A DNA stretch of 64,000 nucleotides, taken from positions 4,526,001 through 4,590,000 of the forward strand of contig NZ_CP009459.1 of NCBI RefSeq assembly GCF_000758325.1, given 5' to 3'. This document shows positions 39,790 through 48,675 of this stretch, piece after piece (positions within the stretch are counted from its first letter, which is position 1; each line of letters begins with the position of its first letter). The notes beneath the pieces were generated by a model. It did no database searches. It was given only the letters and a program-made list of their open reading frames with translations, and was not told the origin of the DNA. A program made the position numbers and the translations under genes. The stretch comes from Cedecea neteri (GTDB lineage Bacteria; Pseudomonadota; Gammaproteobacteria; Enterobacterales; Enterobacteriaceae).

Positions 39790-40579
39790 GCTTATCTCGC
39801 TGCCAATGTACGACGTGCATCATCCGGACACCGAAGCGCTGTTAGCCGCCTTGCGCCTGCTGCTGAGCGAAGAAGGGCTGGACGGCGACAGTTTGATTTA
39901 CAGCGAACCCGAAGATCGCCTGAACCACTGGCAGGAACCCAATCTTTTGCTCAGCCAAACCTGCGGTTATCCGCTGCGCGCCCTGCTGCCGAATGTGCAG
40001 GTCGTCGGTACGTTTCATTATCAGGCGGCAGGCTGCGAAGGATTTCACTACAGCAGCCAGCTGATTATTCGCGAAGCTGACGCGGGAAAAACGCTGGCAG
40101 ATTTCCGGGGCAAACGCGTCGTGTGCAACAGCGACGACTCCCAGTCCGGCTATCACGGCCTGCGCAGCCTGGTTGCCCCGCTGCAAAAAGACGGGAAGTT
40201 CTTCTCAGACATCGCCTTTAGCGGCAGCCACCGCCAGTCGCTGGCGGAGGTACAGGCTGGCACGAGCGATATTGCCGCCATTGATGCGGTCACTCTCGCG
40301 CTGGTTGCTCGTCACGAACCGGAACGTGTATCAGGCCTGGTTTCAATCGGCACAACCGCACTGGCTCCGGGTTTGCCGATGATCACTTCGGCGCAAACTT
40401 CAGCGGTGGAACTGGCGCAACTGCGCCGCGCATTGAAACGGCTGGTGAGCGAGCCGCAGTGGCAAGACGTCAGGGAAGCGTTGCTGATAAAGGATTTTAC
40501 CGCGACCGATCGGGATGATTATCAGCCGATTAGCGATGCGGCGCAGAAGGCTGCGGCTAGTGGTTTGGTGACGCTTTAG
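39782..40579 (+). CDS. PhnD-like phosphate/phosphonate-binding fold protein without signal peptide
   Basis: 265 residues resembling the periplasmic PhnD-type binding proteins (LLSQTCGYPL, FRGKRVVCNSDDSQSGYHGLR, AGTSDIAAIDAVTLALV). The N terminus (SKLISLPMYDVHHPDTEALLAAL) is not a signal sequence, and no ABC permease or ATPase follows. It is therefore likely a cytoplasmic ligand-binding or sensor protein. It is translationally linked to the desaturase. The ligand is unknown. Confidence 0.72.
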   Translation: MSKLISLPMYDVHHPDTEALLAALRLLLSEEGLDGDSLIYSEPEDRLNHWQEPNLLLSQTCGYPLRALLPNVQVVGTFHYQAAGCEGFHYSSQLIIREADAGKTLADFRGKRVVCNSDDSQSGYHGLRSLVAPLQKDGKFFSDIAFSGSHRQSLAEVQAGTSDIAAIDAVTLALVARHEPERVSGLVSIGTTALAPGLPMITSAQTSAVELAQLRRALKRLVSEPQWQDVREALLIKDFTATDRDDYQPISDAAQKAAASGLVTL

Positions 40580-40593
40580 GTTACGGCTTTTTA

Positions 40594-40692
40594 CCCTCAC
40601 CCCGGCCCTCTCCCAGAGGGAGAGGGGGATCTGGTTAACCCCAACACTCTTTAGTCCCCTCTCCCCCGCGGGGAGAGGGTTAGGGTGAGGGG
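40594..40692. repeat. C/G-rich palindromic repeat, copy 4 (PhnD-like/LLM gene)
   Basis: The shortest copy: CCCTCACCCCGGCCCTCTCCC, one short internal hairpin, a spacer and GGGGAGAGGGTTAGGGTGAGGG. It again lies between two convergent genes. Confidence 0.9.
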
Positions 40693-40700
40693 CAAACCTG

Positions 40701-42032
40701 TCACCCACGCTTAAACTGATTCCCCACCGGCGGCAACCCCAACTTCTCACGCAGCGTACCTGGCCGGTAGGCCTGCTGCATCACCCCACTTTGTTTCAAA
40801 ATCGGCGCCACCTGGTCAACAAAATTATCGAAATCCACCGGCAAGAACGGGAACATCAGGTTGTAGCCGTCCACGGCCCCGGCATGAAACGCCTCGCTCA
40901 GCGTGTCGGCGACTTCCTGGGCCGTGCCGATGACCAGCCAGCTGTCGGAGCTTTGCAGCAATAACCGACCCAGCTCCAGCACCGTCAGGGCGGGATCGTA
41001 ACCTTTGATGATCTGCAGCGCGGTTCTCAGGCCGTCAAAACCCTGTTCGTCCGGCAAAGGCGGCAGCGGCGCGTGGCGATCGTATTCCCCCATATCCATC
41101 CGCAGATAGGTGCTGAGGAGATCCAGCGCCATCTGGTCGTTCATCAGCGTCTGAATCAGCGCCCGGCGCTGCTCTTTTTCTTCCGGCGTGTTCACCACCA
41201 CCGGCAGTACGCCGCCGAGGATTTTAAAGTGCTCCGGCTCGCGCCCTTTTTCACGCAGGCGTTGATTCATATCCTCGCGGTAGGCCAGCCCTTTCTCTAT
41301 GTTGCTCATAAACACAAAGTGAATATCGGCCTGGGCCGCCGCCAGCGCTTTGCCGGACTCGGAGGAGCCAGCCTGCACCACGATCGGGTGCCCCTGCGGC
41401 GGGCGCGGCACGTTCAGCGGGCCGCGCACCTTAAAGAACTCGCCTGCGTGGTTGAGCGGATGTACACGCTCAGGATCGGCAAAATAGCCGCTTTGCTTGT
41501 CGATCAGCACGGCTTCCTCTTCCCAGGAATCCCAAAGTTTTCTTACCACCGCGATAAACTCGGCGGCGCGCTCGTAGCGCCTGCCGTGCTCCGGCAAGGT
41601 ATCCAGCCCGTAGTTGGCCGCTTCTTCCGGCAGCCAGGACGTGACGACATTCCAGCTCGCGCGTCCCCCGCTCAAATGGTCAAGCGAGGCAAAATAGCGC
41701 GCCAGGTTATAAGGCTCGGTGTAGGACGTCGAAGCCGTCGCCATCAGGCCGATGTTTTCGGTCACCGCCGACAGCGCGGCCAGCAGGGTGATTGGTTCCA
41801 GCCGCGGGTTAGCGTAATGCGGCACGCCGCTCGGCACCGTGTCCCAGATGGCGACATGATCGGCAATAAAAATGTTATCCAGCGCGGCGGCTTCGGCCCT
41901 GCGCGCCAGGTCAGCGTAATACTTCAGGGTGAAAATCTCTTTGCCCGGCGCGTTCGGGTGGCGCCAGGAAAAGCGATAATCGCCCTGTGGGTTAAAGAAG
42001 AACAGGTTAAAAATGGCGGTAGCTTGCGACAT
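40701..42032 (-). CDS. FMN-dependent monooxygenase, NtaA/SnaA/DszA family (luciferase-like)
   Basis: 443 residues of the bacterial-luciferase-like (LLM) flavin monooxygenase class. FFFNPQGDYRFSWRHPNA at the start, the HLSGGRASWNVVTSWLPEEAANYG segment near 125 and QAGSSESGKALAAAQADI near 220 are typical of the nitrilotriacetate/DBT-sulfone/alkyl-amine group. It needs reduced FMN from a separate reductase, which is not encoded here. It lies 45 bases downstream of the ABC binding-protein gene, so it probably acts on the imported compound. Confidence 0.85.
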   Translation of the reverse strand: MSQATAIFNLFFFNPQGDYRFSWRHPNAPGKEIFTLKYYADLARRAEAAALDNIFIADHVAIWDTVPSGVPHYANPRLEPITLLAALSAVTENIGLMATASTSYTEPYNLARYFASLDHLSGGRASWNVVTSWLPEEAANYGLDTLPEHGRRYERAAEFIAVVRKLWDSWEEEAVLIDKQSGYFADPERVHPLNHAGEFFKVRGPLNVPRPPQGHPIVVQAGSSESGKALAAAQADIHFVFMSNIEKGLAYREDMNQRLREKGREPEHFKILGGVLPVVVNTPEEKEQRRALIQTLMNDQMALDLLSTYLRMDMGEYDRHAPLPPLPDEQGFDGLRTALQIIKGYDPALTVLELGRLLLQSSDSWLVIGTAQEVADTLSEAFHAGAVDGYNLMFPFLPVDFDNFVDQVAPILKQSGVMQQAYRPGTLREKLGLPPVGNQFKRG

Positions 42033-42077
42033 GGCGGGATACTCGTTGTGAAATGGCCCTCCCTGGCCGGGGACTCA

Positions 42078-42974
42078 TTATTTAGCGGCCAGTTTTTCTT
42101 TTACCCACTGGTCGGCAACTTTAGCCGGATCTTTATGATCGACATCCACCAGCTTGTTCAGCTGGATCAAATCTTTGGTGGTCAATTTGGCGGAGATATC
42201 GTTGAGCACTTCCTCCACTTTCGGCGAAACGGCGCCTTTGTGCACCAGCGGGACCAGGTTCTGAGCCGGCTGCTCGTGTTTGTCATCCTCCAGCACCACC
42301 CACTTCTCTTTCAGCAGATCGCCCTGGGTCGACACCAGCGTCGCCACGTCGATTTTGCCGGAGTTCAGCGCCAGGCGGCTCAGCGGGCCACCGATATCCA
42401 GTGACTTAAAGGATTTGAATTTAATGCCATACACGCGCTCCAACCCTGGCAAGCCAAGGGCGCGGGTCGCCACTTCCGGCGGGCCACCAACGACCAGTTG
42501 AGGGGCAACCTTCGCCAGGTCGGACAAGGTTTTCAGGTTATATTTTTTGGCCGTCTCTTCGCGCACGCCCCATGCGGTAATGGAGGCCGCCGAGGACGGT
42601 TTTAGCAGCGCAAGATCCGCCGGTAGCGCCTGCTGCAGTTCGGCAGAGACTTCCTGTTCGGTCGTTGCTTTACTGCCGCCGTGGTAGTAGTTCAGCAGCG
42701 CGCCGAGATACTCCGGCACCACGTCCAGCTCGCCGGATTTCAGCGCCGGAATGATAATTTCGCGGTTGCCGAGGTTAAGCCGCGTTTTGACATCGATGCC
42801 CTGCTGTTTTAATGCGCTGGCGTAGATGTTGGCCAGGATCGTTTGTTCTGAGTAGTTTGCGCCACCAATCGTGACGGTTTCCGCGTGCGCCGCAAACCCT
42901 ACGCTTGCCAGCCCTGCAGCCAGTAAAGTCAGCCGGAATCCCTTGCTTGCCGTTGTCAGCCAATTTTTCATCAT
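42078..42974 (-). CDS. Glycine-betaine/choline-type ABC substrate-binding protein (OsmF-like)
   Basis: About 298 residues with a signal peptide (KNWLTTASKGFRLTLLAAGL, cleavage after AHA). Three ATG codons in a row (42977, 42974, 42971) follow GAAGG; the second has the best spacing. The mature part is an OpuAC-type fold (ETVTIGGANYSEQTILANIYASAL, YLGALLNYYHGG) as in OsmF/OpuC. The ligand may be a quaternary amine, but the neighbouring monooxygenase suggests a compound that is degraded. Last of four ABC genes. Confidence 0.82.
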   Translation of the reverse strand: MMKNWLTTASKGFRLTLLAAGLASVGFAAHAETVTIGGANYSEQTILANIYASALKQQGIDVKTRLNLGNREIIIPALKSGELDVVPEYLGALLNYYHGGSKATTEQEVSAELQQALPADLALLKPSSAASITAWGVREETAKKYNLKTLSDLAKVAPQLVVGGPPEVATRALGLPGLERVYGIKFKSFKSLDIGGPLSRLALNSGKIDVATLVSTQGDLLKEKWVVLEDDKHEQPAQNLVPLVHKGAVSPKVEEVLNDISAKLTTKDLIQLNKLVDVDHKDPAKVADQWVKEKLAAK

Positions 42975-43014
42975 CATCACCCTTCTCTGTTTTATGTTGT
43001 GTTGTGCGCAAGTT

Positions 43015-43683
43015 CTAACCTGCGGTTGGTATTGCAAAATTGAGCCAGCGCTTAGCCACCTGCGACATCAGCAGCTCGCAGCCGACGGCCAGCAGGGAAA
43101 TCACCACCGAACCGGCGATCACTTGCGGGTAGTCGCGCTGCCCCAGGCCGTCTATCAGGAAGCGTCCCAGACCATCGAGCCCGGCGTAGGCGGCAACCAC
43201 CGCCGTCGCAATAAGCTGCAGCAGCGAGGTACGGATGCCGGCAAAAATCAGCGGCATTGCCAGCGGAATACGCACTTTGATCAGACTTTGCAGCGGCGTC
43301 ATGCCCATCGCTTTGGCCGCATCGCACAGCGTTTGATCGGCGTGGCTGATGCCGACGTAGGTGTTGGTCAGCATCGGCGGAATCGCCAGTGCGACGAGGG
43401 CGATAAACACCGGCACATCGTTAAAACCCAGCAGCATGATGCACAGCAAGATGATCCCCAGCGAAGGAAACGCCTGGCCGATGTTGAACAGGTTGATGGC
43501 GAAAAACGCCCCGCGCCGCCAGTAGCCGAGCAGAATGCCGAGCGGCTGGGCGATTAACGCCCCGAGCAGCAGGCTTATCAGCACGTAATAAAGATGCTCG
43601 CCGAAGCGATGCCAGATGCCGAGGTCGCCGCCCCAGTGGTCGGCCTGTAAAAACCAAAGCCAGGTTTGCTGTACGATATCCAT
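43015..43683 (-). CDS. ABC transporter permease (OpuCB/YehY type)
   Basis: 222 residues from the ATG at 43683, which overlaps the upstream permease stop (TGATG); a GTG 12 bases earlier is an alternative. Five or six membrane helices and the permease loop DAAKAMGMTPLQSLIKVRIPLA near 130 are present. It forms one half of the channel with the other permease gene. The binding-protein gene follows after about 40 bases. Confidence 0.85.
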   Translation of the reverse strand: MDIVQQTWLWFLQADHWGGDLGIWHRFGEHLYYVLISLLLGALIAQPLGILLGYWRRGAFFAINLFNIGQAFPSLGIILLCIMLLGFNDVPVFIALVALAIPPMLTNTYVGISHADQTLCDAAKAMGMTPLQSLIKVRIPLAMPLIFAGIRTSLLQLIATAVVAAYAGLDGLGRFLIDGLGQRDYPQVIAGSVVISLLAVGCELLMSQVAKRWLNFAIPTAG

Positions 43684-44312
43684 CAGCGCGTCCACCCCGT
43701 CAGGCTGTAGCCGAGACGCGCGATCAGCAGGTCAAGCACCAGCGACAACACCAGGCTCAGCGCCAGGCTGACCAGAATCGGCGTTAAAAAGTTTTGGTTG
43801 AAGCCGAGGATCATGAGTTGCCCCAGCCCGCCCTGGCCTATCAGCGCGGTGACGATCACTAAGCCCACCAGCGTCACGGAAGCGATACGCAGCCCGGCAA
43901 ACAGCGCGGGCAGAATCAGAAACAGCTCCACGTCGATAAAGCGACCAAAGCGCGTGTAGCCCAGCGCCCGGCCAGATTCCAGCACGTCGGCGGGCAGTTT
44001 TTGCATACCCGCCAGCACGTTACGCAGCAGGATCAGCAGCGAATAAAGCGTCAGGCCAATCACCGCCGTGGTCACTGACAGCCCGGTCCACGGCAGCAGC
44101 AGAATAAACAGCGCCAGCGACGGGATGGTAAACAGCACCCCGCTCAGGGAAATCAGCGGGCCGGACAGCGCGGGCCAGACGATGGACAGTAAAAGCATTC
44201 CGGCGGTCAGCAGCGTCCCCATCGCCAGAGACAGCAGCACCATCTGCAAATGCTGCAGCATCAGCTCGCCTATCATGTCGAGATTGTCGGTCACCCATTG
44301 CCAGTCAATCAT
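43683..44312 (-). CDS. ABC transporter permease (OpuCB/YehW type)
   Basis: 209 residues from the ATG at 44312 (IDWQWVTDNLDMIGELMLQHL), which overlaps the ATPase stop by 8 bases. About six membrane helices and the permease loop ESGRALGYTRFGRFIDVELFL are present. Paralogous to the next permease; together they make the heterodimeric channel. Confidence 0.85.
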   Translation of the reverse strand: MIDWQWVTDNLDMIGELMLQHLQMVLLSLAMGTLLTAGMLLLSIVWPALSGPLISLSGVLFTIPSLALFILLLPWTGLSVTTAVIGLTLYSLLILLRNVLAGMQKLPADVLESGRALGYTRFGRFIDVELFLILPALFAGLRIASVTLVGLVIVTALIGQGGLGQLMILGFNQNFLTPILVSLALSLVLSLVLDLLIARLGYSLTGWTR

Positions 44313-45381
44313 TGCGGTGCAGCTCCTGATGCCGGTTAAGCGCATCGCTCAACAGGGCGCTGTCCACGGCTCCGGCGTAGTGCCCTTCGGCAGTGACGCG
44401 CACCAACACGCCCTGCGGGACGTCGAGCAAGGCGCTGTAAACGTGGCGCAGCGACTCGCTTTCTTTGGCAATCCGGACCGGCAACTGCTGCCCGTTTTCC
44501 TGCCAGTGCCGAGGCCGCCCTTCGGCGTCCAGGACCAGCGCACGCTGCCCGTGGAGCAAGGTAGAGTCGGCGGATGCTGGCTCAGCATGCGTAAAGACCG
44601 GCACATCCCGGCGCGGCAGATCGCCCACACGCATCATGCCGAGGCGCTTGAGGTTGGGTTCAGGGCCAATAAAGTCGCGCACAAAATCGCTGGCAGGCCA
44701 GGAGAGAATATTGTCCGGGGTGTCGAACTGCTCGAGGTGCCCACCTTCACGGAAAATGGCAATGCGGTCGCCGAGGCGAATTGCCTCGTTGATGTCGTGG
44801 GTCACCAGAATAATGGTTTTATGCAGCCGGGCCTGCAGCGCCAGAAGCTCGCCCTGCAATCTGTCGCGCACGACAGGGTCGATAGCGGCAAAAGGTTCAT
44901 CCATCAGCAAAATAGGCGGATCGGCCGCAAGGGCGCGGGCGGTAGACACCCGGCTTTGCTGCCCGCCAGAAAGCTGATGGGGATAGCGTTTCAGCACCAG
45001 CGGGTTGAGGGACATCAGCGCCACCAGCTCGTCAATGCGGCGGGAAATGGCTCGTTTATCCCAGCCCAGCAGGCGTGGCACGGTGGCAATGTTTTCCGCG
45101 ACGGTACGATGGGGAAACAGCGCCGGGCTTTGCATCACAAAGCCAATTTTACGGCGAATCTGAATGATATCGGCACGGGAGAGCGGCTCTCCCTGAATAT
45201 AGACTTCACCGCTGTCCGGGATATCCAGGCGGTTTATCATGCGTAGCGTGGTGGTTTTCCCGCAGCCGCTGGGGCCAACAAAGGTGCAAAACTCCCCTTC
45301 GTTGATGGTCATATTCAGCGAACTAATCGCGTGCTGCACATTGCCCGGATAGATCTTATTGATGTTTTCTAGTTGAATCAT
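44305..45381 (-). CDS. ABC transporter ATPase, glycine-betaine type
   Basis: 358 residues from the ATG at 45381 (IQLENINKIYPGN). Walker A is GPSGCGKTT near residue 38, the signature LSGGQQSR near 137 and Walker B ILLMDEP near 158. A C-terminal regulatory region with a CBS-like character follows residue 250. First gene of an operon of ATPase, two permeases and binding protein, probably continuing into the flavin monooxygenase. The gene order differs from E. coli osmF-yehYXW. Confidence 0.87.
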   Translation of the reverse strand: MIQLENINKIYPGNVQHAISSLNMTINEGEFCTFVGPSGCGKTTTLRMINRLDIPDSGEVYIQGEPLSRADIIQIRRKIGFVMQSPALFPHRTVAENIATVPRLLGWDKRAISRRIDELVALMSLNPLVLKRYPHQLSGGQQSRVSTARALAADPPILLMDEPFAAIDPVVRDRLQGELLALQARLHKTIILVTHDINEAIRLGDRIAIFREGGHLEQFDTPDNILSWPASDFVRDFIGPEPNLKRLGMMRVGDLPRRDVPVFTHAEPASADSTLLHGQRALVLDAEGRPRHWQENGQQLPVRIAKESESLRHVYSALLDVPQGVLVRVTAEGHYAGAVDSALLSDALNRHQELHRND

Positions 45382-45645
45382 GATGCTTCTGCACTTCCTC
45401 ATACCGCGCAATTTTGCCCTTCGGGCTTATACGTTTCAGCACACGCCAGGGCAGTATTGCAGAGGAAAAAGCGTTCACAAATTCAACATGATGCTAAGAA
45501 TTGCCAGAAAATAACTATCAGCAACCATCGGGTTATTTCTTATAAAAACAACAAATAAGGTAGCTATTTAAAAGTCACTTCTAACGCTACTATCGGTAAA
45601 AATGTGCCAAAACGCGCCTGATAATTTCTCTTAAAAAAAGCTTAC

Positions 45646-46155
45646 ATGATGAACCAAATACACTTTATTGAAGGCCCGGTTGGCGCGGGTAAATCAACCT
45701 ACGCCAAAGCCCTGGCCAAAACCGACGGCTTTACCCATATCGCGCTGGACGAGTAGTTCGTGCGGCTCTACAGCCCCGACCGCCCGGCCGGGAATTTTGT
45801 GCCCTGGTACGTGGAGCGCAAAGACCGGCTTATTGAGCTGATCCTGAGTTATGCCCGCACCGTACTAGCCACCAACAGCATTGCGTTGGAGCTGGGGTTG
45901 ATTCAGCAAGGCCCAAGGTTAGCCCTGCTCCGCCAGTTGCAAGAAGAAGGCATCCCGTTTTGCGTACACGTCCTCGACGCGCCCAAAAGCGTTCGCCGCG
46001 AGCGCGTGCAGCGCCGTAATACCGAGCAAGGCGAAACCTTCTCGATGGTGGTGCCGGACGAGATTTTTGAAGTCGCCAGCAGCCTTTGGGAAGCGCCTGA
46101 TGAGTTTGAACAGGAAGAGTTTGAGTTTGTTTTTCCGGCTACCGCCAGCCGCTAA
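45646..46155 (+). pseudogene. P-loop kinase-like ATPase broken by an amber codon
   Basis: From the ATG at 45646 the frame reads an N-terminal P loop (FIEGPVGAGKSTYAKAL) and then ...IALDE, followed by TAG at 45754-45756. The same frame continues FVRLYSPDRPAGNF to a normal stop at 46155. The TAG replaces what is probably a TGG (Trp) codon, codon 37. The 169-residue product would be a small AAA_33/zeta-toxin-like nucleotide or antibiotic kinase. The downstream part has no ribosome site of its own, so the gene is inactive unless the amber is suppressed. It precedes the S66 peptidase gene by 23 bases. Confidence 0.82.
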
Positions 46156-46178
46156 CTGACCCGCAGGGAGAAGTTGCT

Positions 46179-47186
46179 ATGCCGCAAATTTATGCTCGCC
46201 CTTTAAAAGCGGGAGACACGATCGCCGTGTTTTCCCCCTCATCGGCGGCCACCGCGTTTGCCCCACAGCGCTACCAAAGGGCGAAAGCGTTTATTGAGTC
46301 GAAGGGATTCTGTCTGCAGGAAGGCAGCCTGACGGGCAAAAAGGATTACTGGCGTTCTGGCTCCATTCGCGAGCGGGCGGATGAGTTTAATGCCCTTTTG
46401 CATGACCCGAACGTGCGCTGCATTATTTCGGCCATCGGCGGCTTAAACAGCAACTCGCTGCTGCCTTATATTGACTACGCGCAGCTGATGAAAGATCCCA
46501 AAATCATCATCGGCTATTCGGACGTGACCGCGCTGCTGGCGGGTATCTATCAAAGAACCGGGCTAATTACCTTTTATGGCCCGGCGGTGGTGGCTTCTTT
46601 GGGGGAATTCCCTCCGCTGGTCGACAGTACGTTTGACTATTTCCTCAATATTCTCAGCCGACCTCAGGAACTGCCGTACACGCTGAGCCAGCCCGCAGCG
46701 TGGACCGAGGAAATGCTCGACTGGGAAACGCAGTCCCGGGCGAAAACCCTGCAGCCCGGCGGCTGGTGCTTTGAGGGCGAAGGTAAGGTAGAAGGCCGCG
46801 TCATTGGCGGCAACCTGAATACGCTTTACGGCATCTGGGGCAGTGAATACATGCCCGATATCAACCGGGGCGATATTCTGTTTATTGAAGACAGCCTGCA
46901 CAGTGCGGCGGAGCTGGAACGAGAGTTTTCCCATCTTTTGCTGTGCGGCGTGTTCGACCGCATCGCCGCCATTGTGCTCGGCAGGCACGAGCTGTTTGAC
47001 GACCAGGGCAGCGGAAAAACGCCGCTGCACATCCTGAGGGAAGTGCTAAATGGCCGCGAGCTCCCCATCGTCTCTGATTTTGACTGCTGCCACACGCACC
47101 CGATGCTGACGCTTCCGCTTGGCGTGCGGATGCGCATCGACTTTGACACTCAGACCATGTCACTGACCAGCCAGTGGCTGACATAG
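46179..47186 (+). CDS. S66-family peptidase, LD-carboxypeptidase / MccF-like
   Basis: 335 residues, cytoplasmic. The Ser-Glu-His enzyme of the LdcA/MccF family shows the nucleophile Ser114 in IIGYSDVTALL, Glu in LFIEDSLHSAAE near 241 and His in CCHTHPMLTLPLG near 306. The length and the long insert are closer to MccF (microcin C immunity, cleaves processed microcin C) than to LdcA. It may protect against microcin C-like peptide-nucleotides or recycle a cell-wall peptide. GGGAG precedes the ATG; the DUF4180 gene follows by 15 bases. Confidence 0.85.
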   Translation: MPQIYARPLKAGDTIAVFSPSSAATAFAPQRYQRAKAFIESKGFCLQEGSLTGKKDYWRSGSIRERADEFNALLHDPNVRCIISAIGGLNSNSLLPYIDYAQLMKDPKIIIGYSDVTALLAGIYQRTGLITFYGPAVVASLGEFPPLVDSTFDYFLNILSRPQELPYTLSQPAAWTEEMLDWETQSRAKTLQPGGWCFEGEGKVEGRVIGGNLNTLYGIWGSEYMPDINRGDILFIEDSLHSAAELEREFSHLLLCGVFDRIAAIVLGRHELFDDQGSGKTPLHILREVLNGRELPIVSDFDCCHTHPMLTLPLGVRMRIDFDTQTMSLTSQWLT

Positions 47187-47201
47187 AACAAAGGAGTCGC
47201 A

Positions 47202-47576
47202 ATGATGACTGAAGCACTCATCCAGGCAGGGGAAAGCAAAGTGCTCTGTTTTGCTGAGCAAGGCACCACGTTTGATGACGAAGCTGTGCGGGAAGGCATC
47301 AGCCAGGCCATTGAGCAGCAGGCGGAGTGGCTCGCCCTCCCCATCAAGCGGCTACCCGACAGCTTTTTCGATTTGCGTACCGGCGTAGCGGGCCTGTGGC
47401 TACAAAAGCTGGTGAATTACCGGCTTGGGCTGGCGATCCTCGGGGACGTTGAGCCCTGGCAAAGCAAGAGCAAGGCGCTCGAAGCGCTGATCGTGGAATG
47501 CAATCGGGGCAAAAGCTGCTGGTTTTTACCGGATCTTGCGAGCCTGCAACAACGCCTGGCAAAAACCGGTCAGTAA
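47202..47576 (+). CDS. DUF4180-type protein
   Basis: 124 residues, soluble. The conserved segment FDLRTGVAGLWLQKLVNYRLGLAILGD and the later CNRGKSCWF match the DUF4180 pattern. Function unknown. GGAG lies 5 bases before the ATG. It is probably cotranscribed with the S66 peptidase and overlaps the end of the convergent LysR-type gene by 7 bases. Confidence 0.7.
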   Translation: MMTEALIQAGESKVLCFAEQGTTFDDEAVREGISQAIEQQAEWLALPIKRLPDSFFDLRTGVAGLWLQKLVNYRLGLAILGDVEPWQSKSKALEALIVECNRGKSCWFLPDLASLQQRLAKTGQ

Positions 47577-48490
47577 TCGAATGCCAGCATGCCCGAGCGC
47601 CAGACGCTGGTCGTGCGGATCAGCGCCTTATCGCGCAGGAAGTTAATCAGCGTGGCGATCACTTTGTCATGGCGCAGCTCGGGGCGGGTGACGATGAACA
47701 AATGGCGGCGCAGCGGCTGGGGCAAATCCAGAATGCGCATGTTCTCCGGCACCGGCAGCACCGACAGCCACGGCATAATGGAAAACCCCAGGCCCTGATT
47801 TACCAGCCCAACAATCCCGCTGTCGCTGGCCAGTTTATGCACCACCTCATTACGCAGCCCCATCTCACGACAACGCTCCACGGCGGGGCTTAACGTGTTG
47901 GCGTTCGGCTGGATAAACGGCAGGGTTTCCAGTTGCTGCCAGCTAAAAGGCTGCCGCAGGCGGAAGCTGCGGGGCAGCATCAGCACGTAAGGATCGCTGA
48001 TGTACGGCACGCCGTGCAGCGAGTCCGGGTAGCCCTGAATAGTAATGCCGATGTCCGCCCGCCCGGACACCACCGCGTCGTTGAGATGATGGTATTCCGT
48101 TGCGCTGTCATCAATATCCAGATGAATATCCGGCAGAGCCGTGGCCAGCGCCTCAAAATAAGGCGGCAACAGGTTCGCCGTCGCGCTGCGGAAGCAGGCC
48201 ACCCGCACGCGCCCGGCAAGCTGTGGCGCTTCCGCCGCCGTCTGCTCAATGCCGTCCAGAAGCTGCATGATTTTTTTCGCATCTTTTAGGATCTGCGTGC
48301 AGGCGGCAGTCGGCACGCAGCCGCTGCGCGAGCGGTGTAGCAGGCGCACATTCAGGTGCTGTTCCAGCTCGGCAATCGCATGGCTGATGCGTGACTGCGT
48401 ACAGCCCAATGCTGCGGCTGCGGCGCTGAAACCATTGTTTTCCACTACGGCTATCAGCATTTCCAGCTGATTTAGCTTTATTCCGGCCAT
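47570..48490 (-). CDS. LysR-family transcriptional regulator
   Basis: 306 residues. The N-terminal winged HTH is NQLEMLIAVVENNGFSAAAAALGCTQSRISHAIAELE and the C-terminal part is a LysR effector domain. Divergent from a LysE-type exporter gene, its probable target. The co-inducer is unknown. Confidence 0.85.
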   Translation of the reverse strand: MAGIKLNQLEMLIAVVENNGFSAAAAALGCTQSRISHAIAELEQHLNVRLLHRSRSGCVPTAACTQILKDAKKIMQLLDGIEQTAAEAPQLAGRVRVACFRSATANLLPPYFEALATALPDIHLDIDDSATEYHHLNDAVVSGRADIGITIQGYPDSLHGVPYISDPYVLMLPRSFRLRQPFSWQQLETLPFIQPNANTLSPAVERCREMGLRNEVVHKLASDSGIVGLVNQGLGFSIMPWLSVLPVPENMRILDLPQPLRRHLFIVTRPELRHDKVIATLINFLRDKALIRTTSVWRSGMLAFDY

Positions 48491-48520
48491 ATTTTCAGTC
48501 AGTTATTGGAAAGGACAGGC

Positions 48521-48534
48521 TTCGACAAATCGAA
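48521..48534. promoter_or_regulatory. Dyad in the LysR/LysE promoter
   Basis: TTCGA-CAAA-TCGAA is a perfect inverted repeat 30 bases before the LysR-type start. It is a plausible operator for that regulator, but its size is on the short side for a LysR site. Confidence 0.4.
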
Positions 48535-48675
48535 TTTCTTCATAGATAAGGAAAACATATCACGCTTTTCGGTTGCCGCCTACCGGCCTTCCTTCCCATC
48601 ATAAAGCCAGCCAGTACGGCGCATAAAAGCAAGAACGCCCCACCTGAACTAAGCACTTTTAAGGAAAACCTGAGC

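Noticed and set aside
41073-42404. 443-codon open frame opposite the flavin monooxygenase
   Set aside because: Shadow that also runs across the gap into the next gene; no domain.
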